This document shows positions 1 to 9,163 of a stretch of 64,000 bases of DNA, piece by piece; the first letter of the stretch is position 1, and the number at the start of each line of letters is the position of its first letter. The stretch comes from Sphingobacterium bovisgrunnientis (GTDB lineage: Bacteria > Bacteroidota > Bacteroidia > Sphingobacteriales > Sphingobacteriaceae). The stretch is taken from the NCBI RefSeq assembly GCF_009829085.1, contig NZ_WUQY01000006.1:60616-124615 (forward strand). The letters run 5' to 3'. The notes under the pieces are model-generated. The model ran no database searches, was not told the DNA's origin, and saw only the letters and a program-made list of their open reading frames with translations. A program made the translations under genes and the position numbers.

Positions 1-100
1 TGTAACGACTCGTGCCTAGCACCTGATGACCAACCTTAGCGAGGTGATTAGCAACAGCTTTACCTATTCCGGATGAAGCACCGGTAATGACGATATTCAT
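1..100 (-). CDS. Short-chain dehydrogenase/reductase, N-terminal fragment cut by window edge
   Basis: Only the first 33 codons lie in the window, reading leftwards from an ATG at 100. The peptide begins MNIVITGASSGIGKAVANHL, the classic Rossmann opening of the SDR family: a beta strand followed by TGxxxGIG, which binds the NAD(P) cofactor. It is therefore very probably an oxidoreductase of the classical SDR type. Substrate and catalytic residues (Ser, YxxxK) lie outside the window, so no function can be named. It reads in the same direction as the PaiB-like gene to its right, 53 bases away, so the two could be co-transcribed. Confidence 0.8.
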   Translation of the reverse strand, partial: MNIVITGASSGIGKAVANHLAKVGHQVLGTSRY

Positions 101-153
101 AGTTGTGGGCGATTGATTTACTTAAATTTAACCAAAGAATTTTATATATCAGA

Positions 154-768
154 TTAAAGTTTGCTAGCTTTTAAAATATATTTCGCTAAATCTTTTTCAG
201 TTTGTATTTCGCTGTTTTCTAAATGCTGAACTATCCTGCCAATTACCTCTTGAGATTTATTTTGACTTAGTTTTTGTTGTCCTTGCACTTCTGTAACTTC
301 TAATTCAAATGCAACAATACCTTTTAGCATGCCTTGAATATATTTTTCTGAAAAACTTTTCCATTGTTCGTAATAATCTTTTTCGTAAAAATGGATCATG
401 TCTTCCAAAGCTTGCATTTTTTCATCTGTAGTATGAAGAATCTTAGCTTTTCCGTAGACATGTACTGAAATATAATCCCAAGTAGGAACACTTTCCAATT
501 TGTCGTAATGTGATGGCGAAATATAGGCATGAGGTTCAGAAAAAATAACTAACGAAATAGTATCTTCTATATAATTCACCTGTTCATTTGCTATAGCAAA
601 ATGTGCAGAAAGAATTAGTTTATCCTCTCTTTGTTTAATAACAAATGGCAATTGTGTAGCAATCGGGATATTATTCTTAGTAGTAATGATAGTAGCAAAG
701 CTAAATCTTTGCATGAAGTCGAGTAACTCTGTCTTATCTGTTAGCTGAAATTTGGAAGGAACGTACAT
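154..768 (-). CDS. PaiB-like FMN-binding split-barrel protein
   Basis: A 204-residue protein matching the FMN_bind_2/PaiB family by its opening MYVPSKFQL, the central HFAIANEQ segment (about 76-84), FSEPHAYISPSHY (about 96-108) and the VPTWDYISVHVYGKAKI block (about 114-130). Members are soluble flavin-reductase-like split barrels. Bacillus PaiB was named a negative regulator of sporulation and protease genes, but its biochemical role is unsettled, so only the family is assigned. Length is normal for the family. It lies between an SDR and a GNAT gene on the same strand. PaiA, the usual partner of PaiB, is an acetyltransferase, so the neighbouring GNAT protein is suggestive, but that one is a different, two-domain protein. 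Confidence 0.85.
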   Translation of the reverse strand: MYVPSKFQLTDKTELLDFMQRFSFATIITTKNNIPIATQLPFVIKQREDKLILSAHFAIANEQVNYIEDTISLVIFSEPHAYISPSHYDKLESVPTWDYISVHVYGKAKILHTTDEKMQALEDMIHFYEKDYYEQWKSFSEKYIQGMLKGIVAFELEVTEVQGQQKLSQNKSQEVIGRIVQHLENSEIQTEKDLAKYILKASKL

Positions 769-893
769 TTTGCTTTTGAATATGGGATTTACGTGTATAT
801 CTATTCTGAATCTAATTTTTTATTATTTAATTGAATATCAAGATATTAAAAGTTTAGTGAATTTAATTTTATACTGAATTTTCAATTTATTAA

Positions 894-1865
894 TTACCAG
901 TTTGATCTATCTAAGTTGTACCAATAGGTTTCCTCGTTGTCAAAATCAAATGATTCTTGATAAATAAATCCAAGTTTATGCAGGACATTTTTAGAGCTTT
1001 CATTTTGTGGGTGAACAATAGAATATATCTTATCCACGTTCAAATTCTTAAAACCATAATCCAATACTGCTCTTGCAGTTTCAGTCGCAATACCCTTTCC
1101 CCAATATTTCCTAATTATCCTATAACCCAAATCATAATAATTTTGATGTTTATTCACCATTTCGGTTACTAATTTCAAGCCTGTCCATCCTACAAAATTG
1201 TTTGTGTTTTTTTCAATTATTGCCCAACGTCCAATACCATTAACCAGATATTGATTTCTGATAAACTGTATTACTTCTGCAATCTGTTCTTTATTTTTCA
1301 CAGGCTCATTTCCTAAATACCGATGCACATCTGCATCACTATCCAATTCAAAAAGACCATCTAAATCACTAGGTATTATTTCGCGTAGTATGAATCGTGA
1401 AGTTTCAGCAGACACTTTCACCGGACTTTTTATTTTTACAGCTTTTAAAACTTCATTATCAATTCGCAGATTATATAAAACTTCAAAGCCTTTGTTTTGA
1501 TAAAATGCGAGTGGGGATTTATATACTTCTCCATTTGCTTTAAGATCGTTATCATGATCGATTACCCAACCATAAAATTCTCCTAATTCAAATTTGAGCT
1601 TTTCTATTAATAAAGTGCCTAATCCTTTGTCTTTATGCTCATCCTTAACAATAATTGAAAATCGTGTTTCGTTTTCCTTATCGAAAGCAACCGCCCATGC
1701 TAAAATTTGGTTATTTTCTTCAATAAGATAATGATTATAGTTTTGCACATCAATCAATAGCAGTTCAAATCTATTTTGAAGTTTGATCGGATACTCTGCA
1801 TTCCAAAGTTTTATGATTTGATCAAATTGTGTTTGACTCAATGTCTTTGTTATATGTATTTCCAT
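894..1865 (-). CDS. Tandem GNAT N-acetyltransferase (two domains)
   Basis: A 323-residue protein made of two GNAT domains. The first (about 1-145) has the acetyl-CoA motif DKGLGTLLIEKL near residue 80 and ends with FYQNKGFEVLYN. The second (about 155-323) is of the RimJ/RimL type: it opens with SRFILREIIPSDLDGLFEL, carries RKYWGKGIATETARAVLDYGF (about 253-273), and closes with NESSKNVLHKLGFIYQE. Both transfer an acetyl group from acetyl-CoA to an amine; the acceptors cannot be told from sequence. Two complete but dissimilar domains suggest gene fusion rather than duplication. It starts at ATG 1865 and is followed at its 5' side by about 270 bases in which I see no gene. Confidence 0.85.
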   Translation of the reverse strand: MEIHITKTLSQTQFDQIIKLWNAEYPIKLQNRFELLLIDVQNYNHYLIEENNQILAWAVAFDKENETRFSIIVKDEHKDKGLGTLLIEKLKFELGEFYGWVIDHDNDLKANGEVYKSPLAFYQNKGFEVLYNLRIDNEVLKAVKIKSPVKVSAETSRFILREIIPSDLDGLFELDSDADVHRYLGNEPVKNKEQIAEVIQFIRNQYLVNGIGRWAIIEKNTNNFVGWTGLKLVTEMVNKHQNYYDLGYRIIRKYWGKGIATETARAVLDYGFKNLNVDKIYSIVHPQNESSKNVLHKLGFIYQESFDFDNEETYWYNLDRSNW

Positions 1866-2135
1866 AATAAGAAATTTCTAAATCAATATGATTTCTGTTT
1901 TTGAAGACAGCAGGATGTTATAATTTTAATAAATATCTGAAATTCAATAGTAATAATACAATAATAATAGCTCAAAGTATTGCCGTAATAGAATGTCTAC
2001 TTTTGTGGATATGCCTGACAATTTATCAATTAGCCAATCCTAATAAAACAACAAACTTCGCTTAAATCGGCTTAAACGAGGTCGAATATTTTTAATTTTT
2101 AACTTTTTGAAGGAGTTGTGAAACAGTTAACCCCT

Positions 2136-2605
2136 TTAGCGGAAGTATTTTATTTCTTCAATATTATTTCCTGCTGTTTCAACAATAATTTCATCGCTAA
2201 ATTCCAAAGAATGCATTCTTCCAATTCCTCCTTCAGGTTTCAGTTGGAAAAAATACTCAAGAAAGTAATCTCATAAACTCATCCGAAATTTCTAAATTTA
2301 TGGTACGGACTAAATTTTCGTCAATGAATAAAATTGCCTTCATTTTGATTCTATTTAATAATTCTAAATCTGTAGTTAGAATCCATAAAGAATTTTTGAT
2401 TAGATTATGATTGAATAAATTCAAATTATCTAAATTATCATCAAATAATACTAAAACTTTTTTCTCAAAATTTTCATTTTTAGCTTCAATAACTTTTCCA
2501 GTTTTTCCAATTAAAACCCAATAATTTTCTGTTTCATCTAAATTAGAATTATTTGAATTTGTACCTAAAAATGATTTTTAATTTAACTCTTTGATTTTCT
2601 AACAT
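2136..2605 (-). pseudogene. Decayed hypothetical gene with two frameshifts
   Basis: Reading from an ATG at 2605 gives MLENQRVKLK; a one-base shift near 2577 leads into a long open frame (2577-2257) beginning SFLGTNSNNSNLDE and containing ENYWVLIGKTGKVIEAKNEN and KKVLVLFDDNLDNL; a second one-base shift near 2257 leads into EYFFQLKPEGGIGRMHSLEF and EEIKYFR, ending at the stop at 2136. Joined, these give about 155 continuous, compositionally sensible residues, which is hard to explain by chance. Each join needs one base removed. I do not recognise the family with certainty; it resembles small acidic cytoplasmic proteins of Flavobacteria/Sphingobacteria. It is either a dead gene or carries assembly errors. 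Confidence 0.6.
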
Positions 2606-2717
2606 TGATTTGAAAAAAAATACCAACATTATGATACACGCAATTTGAGCTTTTTCTTAGAAGTGTATAATTGCTTGTATATTGTTGTATTATAATTGTT
2701 TGTGTATATTGGTCTTG

Positions 2718-2775
2718 TTGCGCATTTCAGATAATGAGACATAAATTGGGAATTATCTTTATTTGAAATGCGCAA
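2718..2775. repeat. Long inverted repeat downstream of kdsB
   Basis: TTGCGCATTTCAGATAAT (2718-2735) is answered by ATTATC and TGAAATGCGCAA (2752-2775), with six bases inserted in the right arm and a loop of 16. On the minus strand it sits 7 bases after the kdsB stop, so it could fold in the 3' end of that transcript. There is no T run, so it is not a textbook intrinsic terminator. Confidence 0.6.
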
Positions 2776-2782
2776 TAGTATT

Positions 2783-3526
2783 TTATAGATTAAAGTACTT
2801 GTTTAATACCTGTTTAAGATCTTCCGGAGTGTCTATCGCATCATTTGAATGGCTAGAAATAGCGGTTTGAATTTTGTAGCCATGGTCTATCCAGCGCAAT
2901 TGCTCGAGCGCTTCCATAGTTTCCAGATCGGATAGGGGTAGAGCTGTCAATTGTTGTAAGATATCAGTACGGTATCCGTAGATACCGATGTGGTTGTAAT
3001 ACGGTCTGTGCGCGAGCCATTCATTGGATTTTATACCCCGCAAAAATGGAACTGCCTGTCTCGAGAAATAAATGGCTTCACCTTTACGGTTTAAGACTAC
3101 TTTGGGTTTGTTTTCGTTGAAAAGTTCAACTTCTGTTTCTACTCGACGGATCAACGTCGCAATTTCGGTATCTGATTTTTCAAAACATGAAGCTAGCAAA
3201 TCAATCTGTTGAGGATCAATAAAAGGTTCGTCACCTTGAATATTGATGGCGACATCGAAACCAACTAAACTTCCTGCTACCTCTGCACAACGGTCTGTGC
3301 CCGATTGGTGCTCGTTGCTTGTCATAATCACATTGCCAGCGAAACCTTTGACATGGTCATATATACGTTGATCATCCGTAGCGACGATAACTTCGGATAG
3401 GGAAGTAGCGTGTTTGGCTTGTTGATAGACGCGCTGAATCATAGATTGTCCAGCAATATCTACTAGGGGCTTGCCTGGAAATCGACTCGAATCATAGCGA
3501 GCAGGAATAATACCGATTATTTTCAT
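2783..3526 (-). CDS. kdsB: 3-deoxy-manno-octulosonate cytidylyltransferase (CMP-KDO synthetase)
   Basis: Activates KDO with CTP to CMP-KDO in the cytoplasm, the donor used to build the inner core of lipopolysaccharide. The 247-residue protein opens MKIIGIIPARYDSSRFPGKPL, the nucleotide-binding signature of the family, and carries QGDEPFIDP, the ATDD motif, YFSRQAVPF and HIGIYGYR, followed by LEQLRWIDHGYKI at the C-terminus. The reading frame is open 16 codons further upstream, but the ATG at 3526 gives the N-terminus expected of KdsB and the longer start would run into the terminator of glnA, so 3526 is preferred. It stands alone, 94 bases after glnA on the same strand and separated from it by a strong terminator. 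Confidence 0.95.
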   Translation of the reverse strand: MKIIGIIPARYDSSRFPGKPLVDIAGQSMIQRVYQQAKHATSLSEVIVATDDQRIYDHVKGFAGNVIMTSNEHQSGTDRCAEVAGSLVGFDVAINIQGDEPFIDPQQIDLLASCFEKSDTEIATLIRRVETEVELFNENKPKVVLNRKGEAIYFSRQAVPFLRGIKSNEWLAHRPYYNHIGIYGYRTDILQQLTALPLSDLETMEALEQLRWIDHGYKIQTAISSHSNDAIDTPEDLKQVLNKYFNL

Positions 3527-3556
3527 ACTCGAATTTAAGCTATTAAAATTGAAAAC

Positions 3557-3589
3557 AAAAAAAGTAGCCACCAAATATGGTGGCTACTT
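3557..3589 (-). terminator. Intrinsic terminator of glnA
   Basis: On the minus strand GTAGCCACC, a 6-base loop and GGTGGCTAC (3564-3587, nine perfect pairs) are followed by seven T. It lies 31 bases after the glnA stop and insulates kdsB. Confidence 0.9.
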
Positions 3590-3620
3590 ACCTTGAATTT
3601 ATATGAAGGTTGATTAGCTA

Positions 3621-5810
3621 CTAGTGGATAAATAACAACTCACGTAATTTTGGTAAAGGCCATTTCGCATCGTCAACAATTTTCTCCAATTTGTTTACGT
3701 GGTAACGGATTTCATCAAAGTAAGGTTTTACAGCCTCATCGTAAGCAATTGATCTTTCGCGGATATCTTCGATATTGTTAGCTTTTTTACGCTCTTGACG
3801 CATAGCCTCCGATTTCTCTAAGATCGTGTTTGTATGCTTAGAGATACGCTCTACCAAGTTCAATTGTGAAGAATATGCTTCTTTGTTTAAACCTAAATCT
3901 TGAAGACCTTTAACGTTTTGGATTAACTCATTTTGGTAAGTGAAACAAGCAGGAGCGATTTGGCTATTTACAACCTCACCGATTACACGTGCCTCGATTT
4001 GTAATTTCTTGTAGAAGTTTTCTAACAAGATCTCGTGACGTGCTTCTGATTCACGTTTTGAGTAGATACCTAATCTTTCGAATAATTCTAAAGATTCTTC
4101 TTTTACGTATACGTCTAATGCTTTAGGTGTAGATTTGATGTTAGACAAGCCTCTAGCTTCTGCTTCAGCAGCCCACTCATCACTATAACCATTTCCCTCG
4201 AAACGAATAGCTTTAGAATCTTTGATGTATTTGCGGATAACGTTTAAGATAGCAAGATCTTTTTTCGTTCCTTTTTTGATTTGTTTATCAACTTCAGCTT
4301 TAAATTCGATCAATTGCGCTGCTACGATAGCGTTCAAAACCGTCATTGGCAATGCTGAATTCGCTGATGAACCTACCGCACGGAATTCGAATTTGTTACC
4401 TGTGAAGGCGAATGGTGAAGTACGGTTACGGTCAGTAGTATCCAATCTCAATTCAGGGATTTTAGGAATACCGTGCCATAAGTTTGTTTCTGCTTTTACT
4501 TTTTTCGCTACGCGTGCTGATTCTACTTCTTCTAAGATTTCATCTAATTGAGAACCTAGGAAAATCGAGATAATCGCTGGAGGAGCCTCATTAGCACCTA
4601 GACGGTGATCATTCGAGTGACTCGCGATAGAAGCGCGTAATAAGTCTGCATACTCATAAACAGCTTTGATCGTATTTACGAAGAATGTCAAGAACATCAA
4701 GTTGTTTTTAGGCGTTTTGCCTGGCGACAACAAGTTTACACCTGTATTTGTGATTAATGACCAGTTGTTGTGTTTACCTGAACCATTAACACCAGAATAT
4801 GGTTTCTCGTGTAATAATACTTTGAAGTTGTGACGGATAGCCACTTGCTCCATTACATTCATCAACAATTGGTTGTGATCGATAGCCAAGTTGATTTCTT
4901 CGTACATCGGTGCACACTCAAATTGAGAAGGAGCAACCTCGTTGTGACGAGTTTTTAATGGAATACCTAATTTCAAAGATTCATTTTCTAAGTCTACCAT
5001 GAATGCCAATACGCGCTCAGGAATAGCTCCGAAATAGTGGTCTTCTAATTGTTGTCCTTTAGCAGACATGTGGCCAAATAATGTACGGCCAGTCAATTGT
5101 AAGTCAGGACGTGCATTGTATAACGCTAAGTCTACTAAGAAATATTCTTGTTCGATACCTAAAGATGCGTTTACTTTAGATACTTGTTTGTCAAAATATT
5201 GTGCTACATCAGTCGCTGCTTTATCGATTGCTGCAACAGCCTTCAATAATGGCGCTTTGTAATCTAATGATTCACCAGTGTAAGAAACAAATACTGTAGG
5301 AATACATAAAGTTTTGCCAGCTGGTGTTTCATAGATGAATGCTGGAGATGAAGGATCCCAAGCTGTATAACCACGCGCTTCGAAAGTATTACGGATACCA
5401 CCATTAGGGAATGAAGAAGCATCTGGTTCTTGTTGAACTAATGCATCACCAGTGAATTTTTCGATAGCATCACCATTGTCATCAGGTTCGAAGAAAGCAT
5501 CATGTTTCTCAGCAGTTGTACCAGTCAAAGGTTGGAACCAGTGTGTATAGTGAGAGGCGCCATTCTCGATAGACCAAGTCTTCATAGCTTGTGAAATCAC
5601 ATCAGCTAATTCGCGAGAGATTTGCGTTCCATCTTCAATTGCTTTGCTAAGTTCTTTGAAAGTTGATTTAGGTAAGTAAGCTTGCATTTTTGAGTTTGTG
5701 AAAACATTTTTTCCATAAATGTTTATCGCTCTTTTCGTACTTACTTTTTCTTCTGGTAAAGCTGTTCTTGAGGCTGCAGCGTTTACGGATTCGAATCTGA
5801 AGTTTGACAT
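3621..5810 (-). CDS. glnA: Glutamine synthetase type III
   Basis: Makes glutamine from glutamate, ammonia and ATP in the cytoplasm; type III enzymes (GlnN) are large dodecamers typical of Bacteroidota and cyanobacteria. From the ATG at 5810 the protein is 729 residues and begins MSNFRFESVNAAASRTALPEEKVSTKRAINIYG, the length and N-terminus usual for the family. Recognisable blocks include SHYTHWFQPLTGTTAEKHDAF, GIEQEYFLVD, the metal-binding RHNEVAPSQFECAPMYEE and GVNGSGKHNNWSL, and the late SSANSALPMTVLN segment. An ORF extension of 17 codons upstream lacks support. A monocistronic unit: terminator just downstream and over 390 bases to the next gene upstream. A TAnnTTTG-like element (TATTTTTG on the minus strand, about 5870) lies upstream. 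Confidence 0.97.
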   Translation of the reverse strand: MSNFRFESVNAAASRTALPEEKVSTKRAINIYGKNVFTNSKMQAYLPKSTFKELSKAIEDGTQISRELADVISQAMKTWSIENGASHYTHWFQPLTGTTAEKHDAFFEPDDNGDAIEKFTGDALVQQEPDASSFPNGGIRNTFEARGYTAWDPSSPAFIYETPAGKTLCIPTVFVSYTGESLDYKAPLLKAVAAIDKAATDVAQYFDKQVSKVNASLGIEQEYFLVDLALYNARPDLQLTGRTLFGHMSAKGQQLEDHYFGAIPERVLAFMVDLENESLKLGIPLKTRHNEVAPSQFECAPMYEEINLAIDHNQLLMNVMEQVAIRHNFKVLLHEKPYSGVNGSGKHNNWSLITNTGVNLLSPGKTPKNNLMFLTFFVNTIKAVYEYADLLRASIASHSNDHRLGANEAPPAIISIFLGSQLDEILEEVESARVAKKVKAETNLWHGIPKIPELRLDTTDRNRTSPFAFTGNKFEFRAVGSSANSALPMTVLNAIVAAQLIEFKAEVDKQIKKGTKKDLAILNVIRKYIKDSKAIRFEGNGYSDEWAAEAEARGLSNIKSTPKALDVYVKEESLELFERLGIYSKRESEARHEILLENFYKKLQIEARVIGEVVNSQIAPACFTYQNELIQNVKGLQDLGLNKEAYSSQLNLVERISKHTNTILEKSEAMRQERKKANNIEDIRERSIAYDEAVKPYFDEIRYHVNKLEKIVDDAKWPLPKLRELLFIH

Positions 5811-6137
5811 CTTATGTTTGTTTGGTTGTATTTTGTTGTCTATTTGATTAATGATGACCAAAAATACATTATGATTTTAGATTTTTATAATTTTTTTTGA
5901 AAAAAAATGAAAAAAAATAGAAATAATCTGAATTTTGCGGATTTTGTATCAAAAAAAATGCTAGTTTTTATTAAAAAATAGTTTTTTAGTATCGAATTTT
6001 GGTTTAAATTGCTTTTTTGAGTGCTCACTTACTAAAAATGACTATTTAAAATTTTTAATATGTAAGCATACTACACATAGAGTTGCAGGATTAATTAAAT
6101 ATAGTCTATGTATTAAATATCATTTAAAAAGGTTTGA
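5811..6137. other. AT-rich intergenic region upstream of glnA
   Basis: No gene is visible in these 327 bases. The part nearest glnA holds long A and T runs (5880-5925) and, on the minus strand, a TATTTTTG element about 55 bases before the ATG that fits the Bacteroidota -7 consensus. I see no clear -33 partner and no recognisable riboswitch. Confidence 0.4.
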
Positions 6138-6183
6138 AAACAAAATGAGGGTTCAGACTTGTATCTGAACCCTCATTTTGTTT
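6138..6183. terminator. Terminator of the S9 peptidase gene
   Basis: Twenty perfectly paired bases (6138-6157 with 6164-6183) around a six-base loop, including GAGGGTTCAGA/TCTGAACCCTC. The outer arms are A-rich and T-rich, so the hairpin supplies a T tract on either strand. It lies 20 bases past the stop of the minus-strand peptidase. Confidence 0.85.
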
Positions 6184-6203
6184 AATTAATATTGATCTAT
6201 CTT

Positions 6204-9044
6204 TTAATCGCTTTCGCGTAAACCCCAATCTATACCTTTATCAATCGCTTTTACGCCGTGCTTAATCCAATCGGCTGCAGGCTTTCCTTTTAAGAAGTGG
6301 TCAAAGAATTGTGCTTGACGAATTTGAATATCTTTACGGTTTTGCCGTTGCATCAAATTATGTTCGTCTCCATTGTAATTCAATAACCAGACAGGCTTTT
6401 GCAGACGACGAAGTGCCGTAAACATTTCTATACCTTGGTACCAAGGCACAGCCCCATCATTGTCATTGTGCATAATAGCGACTGGAGTAGTTACTTTATC
6501 CATAAAGAATAATGGAGAGTTTTCAATGTACAAATCGCGGTTTTCCCACAATGTAGCCCCTAGACGGCTCTGCGTCTTTTCGTACTGAAATTGTCTTGAC
6601 ATACCTGTTTGCCAGCGGATACCACCATATGCAGAAGTCATATTGACTACAGGCGCACCAGACCATGCTGCAGCGTACATGTTGGTACGTGTAATCAAAT
6701 GTGCTACTTGATAGCCGCCCCAACTTTGACCTTGAATCGCCATTTTTGTCTCGTCTACCCACGGATTTTGCGCTAAAAATTTCATGCCTGAGTTTACATA
6801 TTCTTCTGCGTCTTTGCCTGGTTGTCCAGTTTTGTAACGAATATCTGGCGAGAACACCAAATAACCATTACTTACAAAATACGAAATCATCAAACGCGAT
6901 GGCGTAGGAGCAGGTTCGTGGTAACTATACAATCCTTCTGTATGGGTCTCGTAGAAATAGGAGATGATTGGGTATTTTTTACTTTGATCAAAATCCTCTG
7001 GCTTATACAATATCCCCTCAGCGGCGTAGCCGTTAGGAGTCGTCCATTTTACAAGCTCAGCAGTCCCCCAATTGTAGTTCTTTTGTTGCGGATTTATATC
7101 TGTAAGCTTCGAAAGGTTTACAAAATCTTTTGTTAAGTACAAATCTGGATATTCAACATAGTTTTCGCGTGATAATGCGAAAATTGTGTTGTCTTCATTT
7201 GAAATTAATCTTTTGTAAACGTTTTTGGATTGAATTATCTCTTTTAATCCATTTTTCTTACCTAAATCTAATTTGAAAAATCCATTTTCTTTTGTTTTCT
7301 CATGAAATGAAGTGAGCAAAAGTGATTTTTTGGGATTAATAATGTTTGATGCTTGACGCGGATCGCTGTTTCTAAAAATTTGAGCTCGCAATACAATGTT
7401 GTTTTGACGTCCATAATTGTTTGTCACGTTCAATTTGTTTTTTCCATCAAAACTAAAATACCAAATGTCGTATCGATCATTGATATAAATACCTTTGCCA
7501 TCTTCAGACCAGCCTGCATAACCATACGAACTCGGCGAGGCGGGTACATCATTAAGTTCATCCGCAAAAGAAACAGAAAGATTTTGTGTTAAAAGTATTT
7601 CCTGTTCTTTAGCGATCTCATATACAGACCATACTGACTTATCCGTATTATAAAATACAATATGTGTAGCATTGGGAGACAAATAAGCTTGACCTATGTG
7701 ATTCTTTTTGATTAATATTTTATTACCCGTAATAATTGATACCAAATAAATGTCTTGTGGATTCCCAAGAGACCATTGCGATGCAATTTTGTTTTCTTTG
7801 GTTACTTGGGAGCTGAGTGCCCATTCTTCATTTCCTGTAGCTGTGGTGAATAATCTGCCAAAATTTTCATCACTCAAAGGAATTAAGCGTTGATTGTTAA
7901 AATGGTATACAGCCTCATAACTTTTAGCGCGTTCGCGTCCAACATTTACTAATTGTTGTGTCATCAATGATTCCTCCTGCCAGTGCCAAATATCCACTTT
8001 CGCGTTTTCAAATTCAACGAGTGTAGTGTCTTTTACCTTCGGGATATGAGCTAAACCCAACATCAATTTCTTGCCATCAGCACTGAAATTTAAATTGCCA
8101 TCACCCGAAACATACCAATTCGCAGGAACACCTGCTGATTGTCTGTCTAATAACACTGTCGCTGTATCTGTCTGCCAATTATAATGGTAAACTTTAAAAT
8201 CTTTGATTTGCGCTTTATCCGGGGATTTATCGGCTAAGAATACTAATCTTTGCGACAAATCATCAAAACTGATGTTTTTGTAATTTCCTTTGCCATTGCT
8301 TATTTTCTTTTCGGATTTTTTAGCCAGATCATAAATATATAAGCCTGCAACGCCAGTCGTATCTTTGTCTGCTCCTTTTTTGTTGTATACTAAATACTTT
8401 TCATTGTCATCAAAATAGTAGCTATCAGCTTTCCAAATTTGAACGGTGTCTTTGCTTTGCAAGTTGTAAAGTACCAAAACCGTTTCTTTTTTAGCAGGAG
8501 CTTTTTTAGAAGCAACAGATTTTGTTGTGCTAGAATCCGAAATAAGGTCTTTTTTTATCGTATCTTGTTTAGTAGGAATTTCAATTTCCTGTTGATAAGC
8601 TATGTATGAAGTAACTAATCTTGGTGATTTCCAATTTTTAATGGCGCCAAGATTTACAGCTTCTTTGGTAGAAATATTGAAGACCGATAAAGAGTCTTTT
8701 GGCATTTCATCAAGCTTCTTTTTCTTAATTTTAGCTTCGCGCGTTTCTTTGAAAAATGGTTTGATGTTGCTAATGAAAAATTTCTCGTTTTCGGTTATTT
8801 TGGATGAAGTTCCTCTTTCGAGCTTAAAAATTAGATTATTCTGTTGATCTTTTAATTCAGTGACGGCATCGCCTTCTTGTGGTGAAATCGTATAGTAGAT
8901 AAATTTCCCTGACTTGGAGAAATTTTGTGCAGATATGTTTTTCCACGAATCAAATACAGTGTGATCAATAGGTGGCTTTTGCTGTGCATTTCCTTGGAGT
9001 GAGAATCCAACCAAAAGTGCCGTATATAGTGCTTTATTTTTCAT
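6204..9044 (-). CDS. S9 family prolyl oligopeptidase-type peptidase, exported
   Basis: A 946-residue serine peptidase with signal peptide MKNKALYTALLVGFSLQGNAQ, so periplasmic or cell-surface. The first ~650 residues are a WD/beta-propeller-like region (repeated blocks such as FSADGKKLMLG and LSPNATHIVFYN); the last ~270 form the alpha/beta-hydrolase domain. The catalytic triad can be read: Ser774 in GQSWGGY, Asp863 in NDNDGAVPW, His895 in GDEHNLMQ. Family members cleave small peptides, often after proline or with dipeptidyl specificity; the exact specificity is not deducible. Members of about this size are common in Sphingobacteria as predicted secreted peptidases. It is transcribed alone and has its own strong terminator. 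Confidence 0.92.
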   Translation of the reverse strand: MKNKALYTALLVGFSLQGNAQQKPPIDHTVFDSWKNISAQNFSKSGKFIYYTISPQEGDAVTELKDQQNNLIFKLERGTSSKITENEKFFISNIKPFFKETREAKIKKKKLDEMPKDSLSVFNISTKEAVNLGAIKNWKSPRLVTSYIAYQQEIEIPTKQDTIKKDLISDSSTTKSVASKKAPAKKETVLVLYNLQSKDTVQIWKADSYYFDDNEKYLVYNKKGADKDTTGVAGLYIYDLAKKSEKKISNGKGNYKNISFDDLSQRLVFLADKSPDKAQIKDFKVYHYNWQTDTATVLLDRQSAGVPANWYVSGDGNLNFSADGKKLMLGLAHIPKVKDTTLVEFENAKVDIWHWQEESLMTQQLVNVGRERAKSYEAVYHFNNQRLIPLSDENFGRLFTTATGNEEWALSSQVTKENKIASQWSLGNPQDIYLVSIITGNKILIKKNHIGQAYLSPNATHIVFYNTDKSVWSVYEIAKEQEILLTQNLSVSFADELNDVPASPSSYGYAGWSEDGKGIYINDRYDIWYFSFDGKNKLNVTNNYGRQNNIVLRAQIFRNSDPRQASNIINPKKSLLLTSFHEKTKENGFFKLDLGKKNGLKEIIQSKNVYKRLISNEDNTIFALSRENYVEYPDLYLTKDFVNLSKLTDINPQQKNYNWGTAELVKWTTPNGYAAEGILYKPEDFDQSKKYPIISYFYETHTEGLYSYHEPAPTPSRLMISYFVSNGYLVFSPDIRYKTGQPGKDAEEYVNSGMKFLAQNPWVDETKMAIQGQSWGGYQVAHLITRTNMYAAAWSGAPVVNMTSAYGGIRWQTGMSRQFQYEKTQSRLGATLWENRDLYIENSPLFFMDKVTTPVAIMHNDNDGAVPWYQGIEMFTALRRLQKPVWLLNYNGDEHNLMQRQNRKDIQIRQAQFFDHFLKGKPAADWIKHGVKAIDKGIDWGLRESD

Positions 9045-9163
9045 TAGGATAATACCATATTATTTGTAACAATAAAAGTAGACATTCTATAATTATCTTT
9101 TTGCAACAATTTTGGCACGTTAATTACAATGTATACGTTATATCATAAATTGAAAATATAATT

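Noticed and set aside
2783..3574. kdsB starting at the upstream codon (3574)
   Set aside because: That start would place the first 16 codons inside the glnA terminator; the internal ATG at 3526 matches the family's N-terminus.
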